Source of the DNA: Paenibacillus sp. FSL A5-0031
GTDB lineage: Bacteria; Bacillota; Bacilli; Paenibacillales; Paenibacillaceae
Reading direction: 5' to 3'
NCBI RefSeq assembly: GCF_001956295.1
Contig: NZ_MRTD01000001.1
Span: 62,001 to 126,000 of the forward strand
DNA length: 64,000 nucleotides
Part shown: piece after piece, positions 8,088 to 17,599 of the stretch
Layout: each line of letters starts with the position of its first letter
Numbering within the stretch: position 1 is the first letter of the stretch
Notes under the pieces: generated by a model
Seen by the model: only the letters and a program-made list of their open reading frames with translations
Told to the model about the DNA's origin: nothing
Database searches by the model: none
Position numbers and translations under genes: made by a program

Positions 8088-9280
8088 AGCGAACATTCTT
8101 TTTTATTGTTGCAGTGGCAGTCCTTTCCATTGTCTTTGTCAGCCGTAAGGTTTTCAAAAGACCAAGCCAAAAGAATAGCTTCCGTGATACGAAACCGGGC
8201 AAGTGGAACAAGGTAAAGCTTAGCAAGCAGACAATGGCCACTGATGGTTCAACGTTTTGCTTGTATACCCGCAAAGGCAGCAGCCGAAATTTGATGGTCT
8301 ATTTCTGCGGGGGCGGGGCCTGCTGGGATGCAGAGACAGCGAAGATCCCGTTGTCCCTGCGTTCTTATCTCAAGTACGGGCAATTTGGCTATTATTTCGC
8401 CCGAATTCCGTTCTATATCTTTAATATGCACCGTGGGATCTTCGATCAACGTCCAGACAACCCGTTCTCCGAGTGGAATGTCGTCTTCATTCCTTATGTC
8501 TCTGCTGACTTTCATACCGGCAACGCTGCAGTTACTTACAGCGATGAGAAGGGAAAGAAGGTGCGGCATATCCGTCATAATGGCAGGAATAATGTGGAGG
8601 AAGCGCTGCAATGGGTGTATGCTAATTTCGACACACCGGAAAAGCTTCTGATTACAGGCTCCAGTGCTGGTGGGTTTGGTTCAGCCTTCTATGCCAGTGA
8701 CATTGCGAGCCATTATGCGGATGCAGAAATCTATCATCTCTCTGACAGCTCCTTTCTTGCTACCGAGCAATGGCCGAGTATTGTAAACAAGCAGTGGAAT
8801 ACTGATTTCACACGCCAGTTCGCATTTCCGATGGAGACAGATATGATTGGGGCGGCGTTCCGCCACAATGCGAAGGCCATGCCTGCTCATGCTGTGCTCA
8901 TGCATGCTTGTACGATTAATGACAAGGTGCTCACCTCATTCCAGAACCGTCTTAATGGCAAAGGAGACGATATTGACCCGCAAAGTTTGGAGGCATGGAG
9001 CCAGCAGTTTCGAGCGGCTACCCGCCAGCTTGACGAACAACTGCCTAATTTTTATTATTTTCTTACAGAATACGGCTATGATAAGGAGAATCACACGACT
9101 CCGCATACGCTGCTGCCGATGCAAGCTTTCTATGAGGCAGAGGAGGAAGGGCAGAAATTAGTGGCATGGATGGATAGCATTATTCACAAGCAAGAACGCA
9201 GCTCTCGAGGCACACGCTTCCTGCATAACGATGCAGAAGCGAGCCCGAGTGCTGCCGAAGAGCTTAGCACTACAGGATAG
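8075..9280 (+). CDS. Pectin acetylesterase (Notum/PAE)-like hydrolase
   Basis: A 401-residue protein with an N-terminal membrane anchor or signal (FFFIVAVAVLSIVFV, about residues 9-23). It carries the marks of the pectinacetylesterase family: YFCGGGACWD (oxyanion region), a VFIPYVSADFHTGN segment, the nucleophile elbow GSSAGGFGS, and a C-terminal TTPHTLLPM histidine region. GAGGGGAATT precedes ATG at 8075. Plant members remove acetyl groups from pectin; bacterial relatives are largely untested. Coupled to the upstream hydrolase and the TetR gene, and close to a GH106-like glycosidase, a role in deacetylating pectic oligomers is plausible but inferred. Confidence 0.7.
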   Translation: MQRLKRTFFFIVAVAVLSIVFVSRKVFKRPSQKNSFRDTKPGKWNKVKLSKQTMATDGSTFCLYTRKGSSRNLMVYFCGGGACWDAETAKIPLSLRSYLKYGQFGYYFARIPFYIFNMHRGIFDQRPDNPFSEWNVVFIPYVSADFHTGNAAVTYSDEKGKKVRHIRHNGRNNVEEALQWVYANFDTPEKLLITGSSAGGFGSAFYASDIASHYADAEIYHLSDSSFLATEQWPSIVNKQWNTDFTRQFAFPMETDMIGAAFRHNAKAMPAHAVLMHACTINDKVLTSFQNRLNGKGDDIDPQSLEAWSQQFRAATRQLDEQLPNFYYFLTEYGYDKENHTTPHTLLPMQAFYEAEEEGQKLVAWMDSIIHKQERSSRGTRFLHNDAEASPSAAEELSTTG

Positions 9281-9288
9281 GGGAGCAC

Positions 9289-9921
9289 ATGATGAAGCTT
9301 AGAGAGAAACAACTGCAGCTTACCAGAGAAATGATTAAAGAGGCGGCGCTGGCCGCCTTTTGCGAGAAGGGGATTGAGGGTGCGGATTTGGTACTCGTTG
9401 CTACCCGCTCAGGCGCGTCCAGACGTACCTTGTACCATCATTTTAAGGATAAGGAGGAACTGGCCACAGAAGTGTATGTAGATAATCTGAAGCACATGTT
9501 CGGACGCTTGCTGGTGGAGTTCGATTTTAAATCACCGCGTGCTTCAATTGAAGCTATTCTCGACAAGTATTTGTGGTTAAGAGAGCACCAGCCAGATCTT
9601 CTCTATTATGATTCGCTCTTTAGTGTGTATTACGCGAGTATGGGCAAGAATCCGGCGGAACTGGAGGCATTCAAGGAGCTGATCAGCGAGGAGACACGCT
9701 TGTCGATGAGTGCTTTTGCCACTGAGCGCGCAGCCGAAATTCCTAATGATGAGAAGTTGGCTTGGATCGAACGGACGCGAATGATTACACATTTGTACTT
9801 CATTTATTTACAAAAGTCTGTCTTGATTTGCCGGCAGAACGGTGACGCAACCAAGGCAGAAGAGCTGGAGCAGAATGCGCGTTATAAGGATTTTCTGCTT
9901 AGCCTATGGGAAAGGCAATGA
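9289..9921 (+). CDS. TetR/AcrR family transcriptional regulator
   Basis: A 210-residue repressor-type protein with an N-terminal helix-turn-helix (SGASRRTLYHHFKDKEEL, about residues 41-58) and a divergent helical ligand-binding domain. GGGGAG lies just before the ATG. It follows the PAE-like gene by 8 bases and overlaps the histidine-kinase gene, so it is transcribed with both. The palindrome over the promoter at 7084-7103 is the likely operator. The inducer is unknown; an acyl or ester compound handled by the hydrolases is the simplest guess. Confidence 0.88.
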   Translation: MMKLREKQLQLTREMIKEAALAAFCEKGIEGADLVLVATRSGASRRTLYHHFKDKEELATEVYVDNLKHMFGRLLVEFDFKSPRASIEAILDKYLWLREHQPDLLYYDSLFSVYYASMGKNPAELEAFKELISEETRLSMSAFATERAAEIPNDEKLAWIERTRMITHLYFIYLQKSVLICRQNGDATKAEELEQNARYKDFLLSLWERQ

Positions 9922-11684
9922 ATACACAGCGCAGAAGCAAGCTTCGAAATACGATGCGATTCAAACTCATTGTGGGCGTAGCCGCTATTTTGGTTCCGCT
10001 CATTGTGCTGCTCAATTTCAACCAATATTATGCCGCTCAAGTAGTACGTAAGCAAGTCGCTGAGAGCAATCAGAGCTTTATCACCCTCTATATGAATCAA
10101 ATTGATGGGCTGCTCGATGAAATCGACAGCTTCTTAATTAACATGGTGGCTTCTGATCCAAACCTGCTGCTGCTCGACCGAAGGCAGCCAGAAGCAGAGA
10201 CGGCACTGCTAAAGGTACAATTGTCCAAGCAGCTATGGAACGAAAACTCCCGTAATGGAGCAGTGGACGGTTTTTTTATTTATAGCACACTAGATGCAAG
10301 CTTCATAGAAGCATTCAGTCCACGCCCATCTTATATGGAAAGAGTAGCAGTATCCGATGAGGTTACCCGTAAGCTGAATGCGTCCCCCACACAGTCTGAG
10401 CTTGGGGGGCGTGACTGGCTTGTACAACAGATCGATGGCAGCTACTATATTCTCCGCTTGATTCAGGCAGCTCCCAATACTTATGTTGGCGCCTGGGTCA
10501 AGGCGGACACACTTCTCATTCCGTTTAACCTGATTAATTTAGGCGAGAGCGGTTTTTCGCTATTTTCTACTGAAGCTGGAGAGCCTATGCTGCATGCTGA
10601 AGTGGTTCGCGAAAAACAAATTGATTTAAGCTTTGCCTCTGGTGGATATAGCTTATCAGGTGGTCCGGAACGTTATCTCACGGTAGGTGAACGATCTCGG
10701 CATGGTGGTTTCCGACTGGTTGCGCTTATACCGGAGCAAGATATTTTGAAAGGTTTTTTCAATCTCTGGAGCTGGAATAGATTTGTCTCTGTGGGTTCTA
10801 TATTGCTGATTCCCTTGAGTTTGGGGCTGCTTCGCAAGATGATTTTGCTCCCGATCAGAAGACTGCTATCTGCCATGAATCGAATCGGTGAAGGGCATAT
10901 GCAAGGGATTCCAGAAGCTAAAGCCTCAACCGAAGAATTTCGCGTCGTTAACGATCATTTTAACCAAATGCTTTCCCACATTAGAGAGCTAAAAATCCAT
11001 GTTTATGAGGAACAATTAAGCAAACAGCAGGCGGAGCTTAGGCAGCTGCAGACAACGATTAATCCACATTTTTATTTGAACTCCCTCAACATGCTGCACA
11101 GTTTGGCTGCTGTACGCAATTATGAATTAATCCAGGAGATGTCGCGTTGTCTCTCGGACTATTTCCGTTACATTTTCCGTAGTCATGTCTCACTCGTCTC
11201 ACTCGGGGATGAACTGATGCATATGCGCAATTATATACGTATTCAGGAGCTGCGGTTTCCAGATCAGCTGAGCAGTGAAATTGAGGTTCCATCTTATCTA
11301 CTGAACTTCGCTATACCCCCGCTTGTGATTCAAACCTTTGTGGAGAATGCCATCAAGCACGCCTTTACGCTGGAAGCGCCATTCCGGCTCTCGATTCATG
11401 GAAAGCTGGAATCAGATGGTCAGCTGCCTCGCATTCTACTAGTTATTGAGGATACCGGAGAAGGATTTACCCCAGAGCTGCTGCAGCTCTTAAATGAGAA
11501 GAGGAACTTGGAGCGGGAGGACGGGAGCAGGCATGGCATCTGGAATGCATGGCGCAGACTGGAGCTATTGTATGGCGGAAAAGCCGACCTTACCTTTCGT
11601 AATCTTCATTCAGGCGGGGCTCGAGTCGAAGTTCGTTTACCCATGAAGTCATTCCCGGAAGGAGAGGAGGGCACGCCATGCTGA
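9906..11684 (+). CDS. YesM-type sensor histidine kinase
   Basis: A 592-residue membrane sensor. A first membrane helix (LIVGVAAILVPLIVLL, about residues 21-36), an extracellular sensor region, a second helix (FVSVGSILLIPLSLGLL), then HAMP, the His_kinase domain with INPHFYLNSLNML (phosphoacceptor His388) and a C-terminal ATPase domain with FVENAIKHAF and DTGEGF. The start at 9906 lies inside the TetR gene; ATG at 9918, overlapping the TetR stop, is an alternative. It overlaps the response regulator by 7 bases. Such kinases usually sense an oligosaccharide, here presumably the ligand of the adjacent ABC importer. Confidence 0.9.
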   Translation: MGKAMNTQRRSKLRNTMRFKLIVGVAAILVPLIVLLNFNQYYAAQVVRKQVAESNQSFITLYMNQIDGLLDEIDSFLINMVASDPNLLLLDRRQPEAETALLKVQLSKQLWNENSRNGAVDGFFIYSTLDASFIEAFSPRPSYMERVAVSDEVTRKLNASPTQSELGGRDWLVQQIDGSYYILRLIQAAPNTYVGAWVKADTLLIPFNLINLGESGFSLFSTEAGEPMLHAEVVREKQIDLSFASGGYSLSGGPERYLTVGERSRHGGFRLVALIPEQDILKGFFNLWSWNRFVSVGSILLIPLSLGLLRKMILLPIRRLLSAMNRIGEGHMQGIPEAKASTEEFRVVNDHFNQMLSHIRELKIHVYEEQLSKQQAELRQLQTTINPHFYLNSLNMLHSLAAVRNYELIQEMSRCLSDYFRYIFRSHVSLVSLGDELMHMRNYIRIQELRFPDQLSSEIEVPSYLLNFAIPPLVIQTFVENAIKHAFTLEAPFRLSIHGKLESDGQLPRILLVIEDTGEGFTPELLQLLNEKRNLEREDGSRHGIWNAWRRLELLYGGKADLTFRNLHSGGARVEVRLPMKSFPEGEEGTPC

Positions 11685-13285
11685 ACGTGCTAATCGTAGA
11701 TGATGAGATTCATTTTGTGAAAGCGGTTAAAAAAATGGTGGACTGGCTGCAGCTTGGTATTTCCAACGTTTATGTTGCTTACAATCCGACTGCGGCGGAG
11801 CGGATTTTTGAGGTACAGGAGATTCATATTCTGCTATGCGATATTGAAATGCCGCAGCGGAGCGGACTAGAGCTGCTGAAGTGGATGCGGGAGAAGGGAA
11901 TTCGCACCGTTCCTGTGCTGATGACCTGCCATGCGGATTTTCATTACGCCCAAGAAGCCGTACGTCTGGGCTGCTCCAATTATTTGTTGAAGCCGCTGAC
12001 CAAGGAGGAGCTGGAAGCAGCACTTTGCAAGGCGGCAGACGCTGTGAAGCGCGAGCAAGAACTGGCGGATGCGCAGCGGGTTAAGAACTGGTGGTCGCGG
12101 CAGCAGGATATAAATCGCGAGCGCTTCTGGCTGGATGTTCTGAATGAAACCATTCCGGCAGTGAGTGGGATTTTTGCAGAGGAAGCGGAGACAAGGCAAG
12201 TATCTCTCCCTGCGGACTCATTGGTTCTGCCAGTGTTAATGATCATACGTGGTTGGCAGCAGGACTTCTTGGTCAGAGATCGGAAGCTGCTGGAATATGG
12301 GCTCAAGAACGCAGGCAAAGAGATGCTGGGAAGGTTTACGTTAGGCAGTGTCGTTGTACCTGCCGGGAATGACGCTTGGTTGCTTATTATGCCTATGGAA
12401 CAGGAACAGCTAGAGAACGGACTTGCCATCATGTGTAACCGTTTGATTGAGTTTTGTCGTATCCATTTATACTGTGAATTGTATTGCTATGGGGGACGGC
12501 CAGTACAAGGACATGAACTCCCTGCTCTGCTGGCTCAATTACACAATTTAGACAGAGACAATGTGACCGGAATCCATTATGTAGCTCTGAATGAGGCAAA
12601 GTGTCTTGCAGCAGCGCCTCCAGCTCTGCCAGATATGAGTGGCTGGGCAGCGATGATGAGGCAAGGCGTGAAGGAGAGACTGCTGGAAGAAGCGAGAGCT
12701 TGCATCCATGGACTGCGGGATCATACGGGAATAGATGGCGATTATTTGCGTGCGCTGAAGGAGAATTTTTTGCAAATGGCCCATGCAGTCCTGCAGCAGC
12801 AAGGGGTTCAGGCACATCTCATGTTCTGTGATGGGGAAAGCTTGCGTCTGGCGGAAGCAGCTTCCCGTTCGCTTACCGATCTGGAGCGCTGGCTTGCCCA
12901 TGTCATTATGAAGGCTATGAATACCACACATCCGTCCTCGATTAGCGATGTGATTGAACGGGCGACACGCTATATTGTATCCAATCTGGATCAGAATCTG
13001 TCCAGAGAAACGACAGCGAACCACGTATACTTGCACCCGGACTATTTGACCCGCTTATTTAAAAAAGAGCTGTGCTGTACGATTCCAGAGTATATTTTGC
13101 ATGAGAGAATCAAGTTGGCTAGTCAGCTGCTTATTCATTCTGAGCTTCCTGTAAGCGCCGTGGCGATGGCTACGGGCTATTCAAACTTTTCTCATTTTGC
13201 AAAGTTGTTCAAGAATCAGTCAGGCTTAAGCCCAATCGAGTTTCGCCAGCACGGACGAGGTGCCTCCCTTGCAAAGTCGAAATGA
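11678..13285 (+). CDS. YesN-type response regulator (REC + AraC HTH)
   Basis: A 535-residue regulator. The N-terminal receiver domain has the acidic pair in LIVDDE, the phosphoacceptor Asp55 in LLCDIEMP and the conserved Lys in LLKPLT. A long middle region follows, then a C-terminal AraC-type double helix-turn-helix (LSRETTANHVYLHPDYLTRL and VSAVAMATGYSNFSHFAKLF). Full length for the family. It is translationally coupled to the kinase and lies 96 bases before the solute-binding lipoprotein gene, which it presumably activates. Confidence 0.92.
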   Translation: MLNVLIVDDEIHFVKAVKKMVDWLQLGISNVYVAYNPTAAERIFEVQEIHILLCDIEMPQRSGLELLKWMREKGIRTVPVLMTCHADFHYAQEAVRLGCSNYLLKPLTKEELEAALCKAADAVKREQELADAQRVKNWWSRQQDINRERFWLDVLNETIPAVSGIFAEEAETRQVSLPADSLVLPVLMIIRGWQQDFLVRDRKLLEYGLKNAGKEMLGRFTLGSVVVPAGNDAWLLIMPMEQEQLENGLAIMCNRLIEFCRIHLYCELYCYGGRPVQGHELPALLAQLHNLDRDNVTGIHYVALNEAKCLAAAPPALPDMSGWAAMMRQGVKERLLEEARACIHGLRDHTGIDGDYLRALKENFLQMAHAVLQQQGVQAHLMFCDGESLRLAEAASRSLTDLERWLAHVIMKAMNTTHPSSISDVIERATRYIVSNLDQNLSRETTANHVYLHPDYLTRLFKKELCCTIPEYILHERIKLASQLLIHSELPVSAVAMATGYSNFSHFAKLFKNQSGLSPIEFRQHGRGASLAKSK

Positions 13286-13334
13286 CGTCAGTTAAAGGTC
13301 GAATCTGAAGCAGAGGATGCGGTCCTCTTCCCGC

Positions 13335-13340
13335 TATAAT
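13335..13340 (+). promoter_or_regulatory. Probable -10 box of an activator-dependent promoter
   Basis: A perfect TATAAT lies 42 bases before the solute-binding protein gene, with no good -35 at the expected distance. That is the pattern expected of a promoter that needs an AraC-type activator such as the YesN protein encoded immediately upstream. Confidence 0.45.
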
Positions 13341-13381
13341 GGCAAGAGAAAGCCAAATGATCAAGCCAGGGGGAAAACAAA

Positions 13382-14914
13382 ATGCGCAAGAAGACATGGT
13401 TATTCGCAAGTCTAGTGAGTCTATCGCTGCTCATATCCGCATGTGGTTCGAACGGAAATTCAGGCGGATTGGCGAAAGATCCGGTTAACAGCCCCGGAAC
13501 AACAGGCGAGGAATCATCGCAAAAGATCGATGAATTGAATGTCGCATTTCTCAGTGTAACCGGCACGCCACCGGATATGAAGGCAGTAGAAGATGAGATT
13601 AACAAGATTACAAAGGAAAAAATCAATGTAGCGGTTAATCTAATGCCAATCAATTACGGCGCTTATGCCCAGCAGGTTAACTTAATGCTGACAAGCAATG
13701 AGAAGTTAGATCTGATTGTCGTCGGATCACCGTTTGGATTTAGCTCCCAAGTGTCCAGAGGACAGTTGTTGTGGCTCGATGAGCTGCTGGAGAAGAATGG
13801 GGAAAATATTCGCAAGGTGCTTGACCCGGACTACTTGAACGCCAGTAAGGTTGATGGAAAGGTTTACGGCGTCACGCCTGTGAGAGACTTGGCAACAGCC
13901 AACGGATTTACAATGCGCAAGGATCTTGCAGATAAGCATGGAATCGACGCGAGTGCGATTAAAACACTGGATGATGTAGAAGCAGCGCTCAAAATCATTA
14001 AAGATAATGAACCAGACATTACGCCACTAATTCCTAGCGGAGCAGGCTTCTCCTTTTTGACCAGCTACAGCTGGCATGATGGTCTTAGCAACGGGATGGG
14101 TGTGCTTCCAGGCTACGATAATGGTCTGAAGCTTGTTAATAGCATCGAGTCTCCTGAATATGCTGCGCTCCTGAAACGGATGAGGAACTGGTATGAAGCA
14201 GGTTATACGTTGAAAGATTCAGCAACCAACAAGTCGAGTCAAATCGAATTAATGAAGGCTGATAGAGCTTTTGGTTATCTCTCTAAGCTGAAACCGGGAT
14301 TTGATGCACAGGAGTCCAGATCCATTGGCAAGGAAATGATTAGTGCAACCTTGTCTAATCCTGTATCCATGACAGATCATGTGCTGAACATTATGTGGGG
14401 GATTCCGCGTCAAGCTAAGAATCCGGTGGCATCTATGAAGTTTCTGGATCTGATGTATGGGGATGCTGAGCTTGTTAATCTACTGGATTGGGGTATTGAA
14501 GGCAAGCATTATGTCAAAGTGTCCGATAATGTCATCAAATACCCAGAAGGCGTCACGATGCTGACGAACGGCTACAATTTAAATATGAGCTGGCTGTTTG
14601 GCAACCAGTTCCTCTCTTATGTATTTGAGGGTGAAGACCCGGATATTTGGCAGAAGATGAAGGATTTCAATGAGCAGGCGGTTAAATCCAAGGCGATGGG
14701 CTTTACGATGAATCCAGAGTCCGTAAAAACAGAAATAGCGGCAGTATCTAACGTCATCGCGCAATATTATCTTGTTCTGGAAACAGGTTCTGTGGACCCG
14801 GATAAGGTTTTGCCGCAATTTATTGAGAAGCTGAAGGCTGCAGGAATCGATAAGGTTATTGCGGATAAGCAGCGCCAGCTGGATGAATGGGCGAAAGCAG
14901 AGGGTGTGCAATGA
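13382..14914 (+). CDS. LplA-like sugar-binding lipoprotein of an ABC importer
   Basis: A 510-residue extracellular solute-binding protein of family 1. The signal peptide ends in the lipobox LISAC with Cys21 as lipid anchor, followed by a Gly/Ser-rich linker. Length and the DELNVAFLSVTGTPPDMKAV start of the mature domain match the LplA class that works with LplB/LplC-type permeases. AGGGGGAAAACAA precedes the ATG. It is followed by a glycosidase in a 4-base overlap and two permeases. The ATPase is not in the cluster, as is usual for this class, which shares an MsmX-type ATPase encoded elsewhere. Confidence 0.9.
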   Translation: MRKKTWLFASLVSLSLLISACGSNGNSGGLAKDPVNSPGTTGEESSQKIDELNVAFLSVTGTPPDMKAVEDEINKITKEKINVAVNLMPINYGAYAQQVNLMLTSNEKLDLIVVGSPFGFSSQVSRGQLLWLDELLEKNGENIRKVLDPDYLNASKVDGKVYGVTPVRDLATANGFTMRKDLADKHGIDASAIKTLDDVEAALKIIKDNEPDITPLIPSGAGFSFLTSYSWHDGLSNGMGVLPGYDNGLKLVNSIESPEYAALLKRMRNWYEAGYTLKDSATNKSSQIELMKADRAFGYLSKLKPGFDAQESRSIGKEMISATLSNPVSMTDHVLNIMWGIPRQAKNPVASMKFLDLMYGDAELVNLLDWGIEGKHYVKVSDNVIKYPEGVTMLTNGYNLNMSWLFGNQFLSYVFEGEDPDIWQKMKDFNEQAVKSKAMGFTMNPESVKTEIAAVSNVIAQYYLVLETGSVDPDKVLPQFIEKLKAAGIDKVIADKQRQLDEWAKAEGVQ

Positions 14915-17598
14915 GTCGTAAACTTCATGAATTGCTAAGTGGTGAGGAACGGAATTATATTCTTCCGTTCTTCTGGCAGCGCGGAGAAGAAGAGGCGGTC
15001 ATTCGTGAGGAGCTGGCTCGTATACGGGAAGCGGGCATCCATGCCGTATGTGTGGAGTCCCGTCCCCACCCTGATATGCTTGGTCCACAGTGGTGGAAGG
15101 ATATGGATACCATTATGGATGAAGCCCGGAAGCATGGCATGCAAATTTGGGTCTTCGACGATGATCACTTTCCAACAGGACACGCAGCAGGAAAGGTGAA
15201 GGAGGCGCCGCTGGAACACCAGCGGCAGTTCCTCTCAGAGCGTCGAATGGATGCACGCGGTCCCGATCCTGAAGCTTCATTCTTGCTGCGCCCCTGGTCG
15301 GTACTAGATGGTGCAAGACCTGTCGGTGCTGCTGCAGCTAGGCGTGATCCAGTTACGGGCGAGCTGGATGGGGAGTTTATTGCAATAGATCTCGATGCTT
15401 CTGTGCAAGACGGGGTTCTTTATTGGCCCGTGCCGGAAGGCTACTGGACGATCTGCTTGTTCGTTGTCACCCGGGAAGGCGGGGATGATCGCCGCAAAGA
15501 TTATTTGAACCCGATCGTTCCGGAATCGACGCAGATTCTGATCGATACAATTTACGAAGCCTATTACGCACGATACAAGGATGATTTTGGCGTCACATTC
15601 GCAGGTTTCTTCTCGGATGAGCCTGGCTTCTATAACAGCAAAGCATCGTACGATTATGCTTCGGGTCTTGGCGATGCCAAGATGGCTTTGCCGTGGCGCT
15701 TCGATTTGCTGGAGCTGCTGGAGGCAGAATACGGTCCGAACCTGCGGCAGCATCTGCCTCTGCTCTGGCATGAGGGAGGACCTCAGACGTTTGCTGTGCG
15801 CTACGCCTACATGAACGTAGTGAGCAAGCTGTACGCAGAGCACTTCAGCAGGCGGATTGGAGATTGGTGCCGAGAACGGGGCGTAGCCTATATCGGCCAT
15901 CTAATGGAGGACAATAATGTACACGCCAGACTGGGCTGCGGAGCAGGGCATTTCTTCCGTGCGCTGGAGGGGCAGGACATGTCTGGTCTGGATGTCGTGC
16001 TATGGCAAATTGTACCCGGTTTTGATGAAATGTCATTCTCATGGATGGGCGGGAAGACAGACAGTGTCTTTTTCCATTACGGGATGACTAAACTAGCTGC
16101 TTCACTGGGACATATCGACCCTAGGAAGCAAGGCAGAACTTTTTGTGAAATCTTCGGCGCTTACGGCTGGGCGGAAGGGCTGAAGCTGATGAAGTGGCTG
16201 ACCGACCATATGCTGGTTAGAGGCGTCAATCATTTTGTGCCGCATGCTTTTTCTCAGAAGGAGTTTCCTGACTGGGATTGCCCGCCGCACTTCTATGCCA
16301 GAGGGTATAATCCGCAGTTCAGGTATTACCGACTGCTTAATGACTATACGAACCGGGTATGCCACTTGTTGAATGACGGGGAGCATATTGCGAGTGCTGC
16401 TGTGCTATATCACGCTGAGGCTGAATGGTCCGGGGAATACATGCTGTTCCAAGAGCCGGTGAAGCAGTTGATGCAGAGCCAAATCGACTGCGATGTGCTG
16501 CCGATCGATATCCTGGTTTCTTCGGAAGTTATCGATGGGGAGCTAGCGGTGCACAAAGAACGCTACCGCTGTCTAATTGTACCTTATGCCGAAGCGCTGC
16601 CAATAGAATGGCTGGGTAAGCTTACTGAGCTCGCATCATCTGGTTTGTCTATTATCTTCATTGACGCATTGCCAGTAAGAGCGAGTCAATCTGTACCATG
16701 CGAGGAAGTGCTGAAGAAGCTGGCGGCTTACCCTCAGGTTACGATAACACCATTGAAGCTTCTGGCAGAGACCCTTATCGACCGAGGGATGAATGAGCTA
16801 GTACTCAGGGACAAACAGCCTTATCTACGAGCCTACCAATACCGTCATGATCAATTAGAAGTTCTCATGCTGTTCAATGAGAATCCAGATCAGCCGATTG
16901 AGACTGGCATTACGCTCCCAGGCTCTGGTGTATGGCTTCGTTATGACGCATTCACTAACAAGGTGGATCGCGTAGGGGCAGGAGAAAACTATCAGCTTGA
17001 TTTGCGACTGAGCACTTATGAATCACTAATTTTGCTTCGTGTACCGGATGGAGAAGAGGGGAATCTACCGGCACCAATAGGCGAGTGGCAGCGTGCTCCA
17101 CTTGGGACAGATCTGAGCCTGCATGCCAGTGCGGATCGTGCTTTATCCAGACGTTTGATTGAGCATGTACAGTGGAACATTTCCCTGGCTACAGCCAAAG
17201 AATATCCAGCGTTCACACCTTGGGGGACCATGAAGGAGCTGCGTAATATGAGCTCACGCGACCTGTTGCCGAGATTTTCTGGCACGATGAAGTATGAGTG
17301 TGTTGTAACTGGTGAAACAACTGACCCGATATGGCTGGATCTGGGGCAGGTTTATGAGACTGCACAGGTGTGGGTCAATGGTCAGGATGTGGGTGTGAAG
17401 CTGTGTGCGCCTTATGTATGGAATATCGCTCGCTATTGGAAGCAAGGAGAGAATGAAGTGACTATCGAGGTGACCAATACACTAGCGAAGAATCAGCAGG
17501 ACTGGTTCTCCAAGTTCGTCCAACAGGAGCCCTCTGGCTTGCTGGGTCCAGTTAGCATTATTGGTTCATCCGCGATCAGCCAGGGAAGCGGGGAGTAA
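14911..17598 (+). CDS. Large GH106-like glycoside hydrolase (alpha-L-rhamnosidase-like)
   Basis: An 895-residue protein without signal peptide, hence cytoplasmic. The N-terminal part (YILPFFWQRGEEEAVIREEL, then GIHAVCVESRPHPD and WVFDDDHFPTG) forms the TIM-barrel start seen in GH106-like proteins; GFFSDEPGFYN (Asp236, Glu237) is a likely active-site strand. The C terminus has a beta-sandwich carbohydrate-binding-like domain (VWVNGQDVGVK, EVTIEVTNTL). ATG at 14911 overlaps the lipoprotein stop, so import and hydrolysis are co-expressed. GH106 enzymes remove rhamnose from rhamnogalacturonan. The assignment rests on remembered family features, so the activity is tentative. Confidence 0.65.
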   Translation: MSRKLHELLSGEERNYILPFFWQRGEEEAVIREELARIREAGIHAVCVESRPHPDMLGPQWWKDMDTIMDEARKHGMQIWVFDDDHFPTGHAAGKVKEAPLEHQRQFLSERRMDARGPDPEASFLLRPWSVLDGARPVGAAAARRDPVTGELDGEFIAIDLDASVQDGVLYWPVPEGYWTICLFVVTREGGDDRRKDYLNPIVPESTQILIDTIYEAYYARYKDDFGVTFAGFFSDEPGFYNSKASYDYASGLGDAKMALPWRFDLLELLEAEYGPNLRQHLPLLWHEGGPQTFAVRYAYMNVVSKLYAEHFSRRIGDWCRERGVAYIGHLMEDNNVHARLGCGAGHFFRALEGQDMSGLDVVLWQIVPGFDEMSFSWMGGKTDSVFFHYGMTKLAASLGHIDPRKQGRTFCEIFGAYGWAEGLKLMKWLTDHMLVRGVNHFVPHAFSQKEFPDWDCPPHFYARGYNPQFRYYRLLNDYTNRVCHLLNDGEHIASAAVLYHAEAEWSGEYMLFQEPVKQLMQSQIDCDVLPIDILVSSEVIDGELAVHKERYRCLIVPYAEALPIEWLGKLTELASSGLSIIFIDALPVRASQSVPCEEVLKKLAAYPQVTITPLKLLAETLIDRGMNELVLRDKQPYLRAYQYRHDQLEVLMLFNENPDQPIETGITLPGSGVWLRYDAFTNKVDRVGAGENYQLDLRLSTYESLILLRVPDGEEGNLPAPIGEWQRAPLGTDLSLHASADRALSRRLIEHVQWNISLATAKEYPAFTPWGTMKELRNMSSRDLLPRFSGTMKYECVVTGETTDPIWLDLGQVYETAQVWVNGQDVGVKLCAPYVWNIARYWKQGENEVTIEVTNTLAKNQQDWFSKFVQQEPSGLLGPVSIIGSSAISQGSGE

Positions 17599-17599
17599 T

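Noticed and set aside
12548..13036. 162-codon minus-strand frame
   Set aside because: Opposite the YesN gene, rich in His, Cys and Gln, no domain; shadow frame.
15304..15900. 198-codon minus-strand frame
   Set aside because: Opposite the large glycosidase; no ribosome binding site or recognisable motif.
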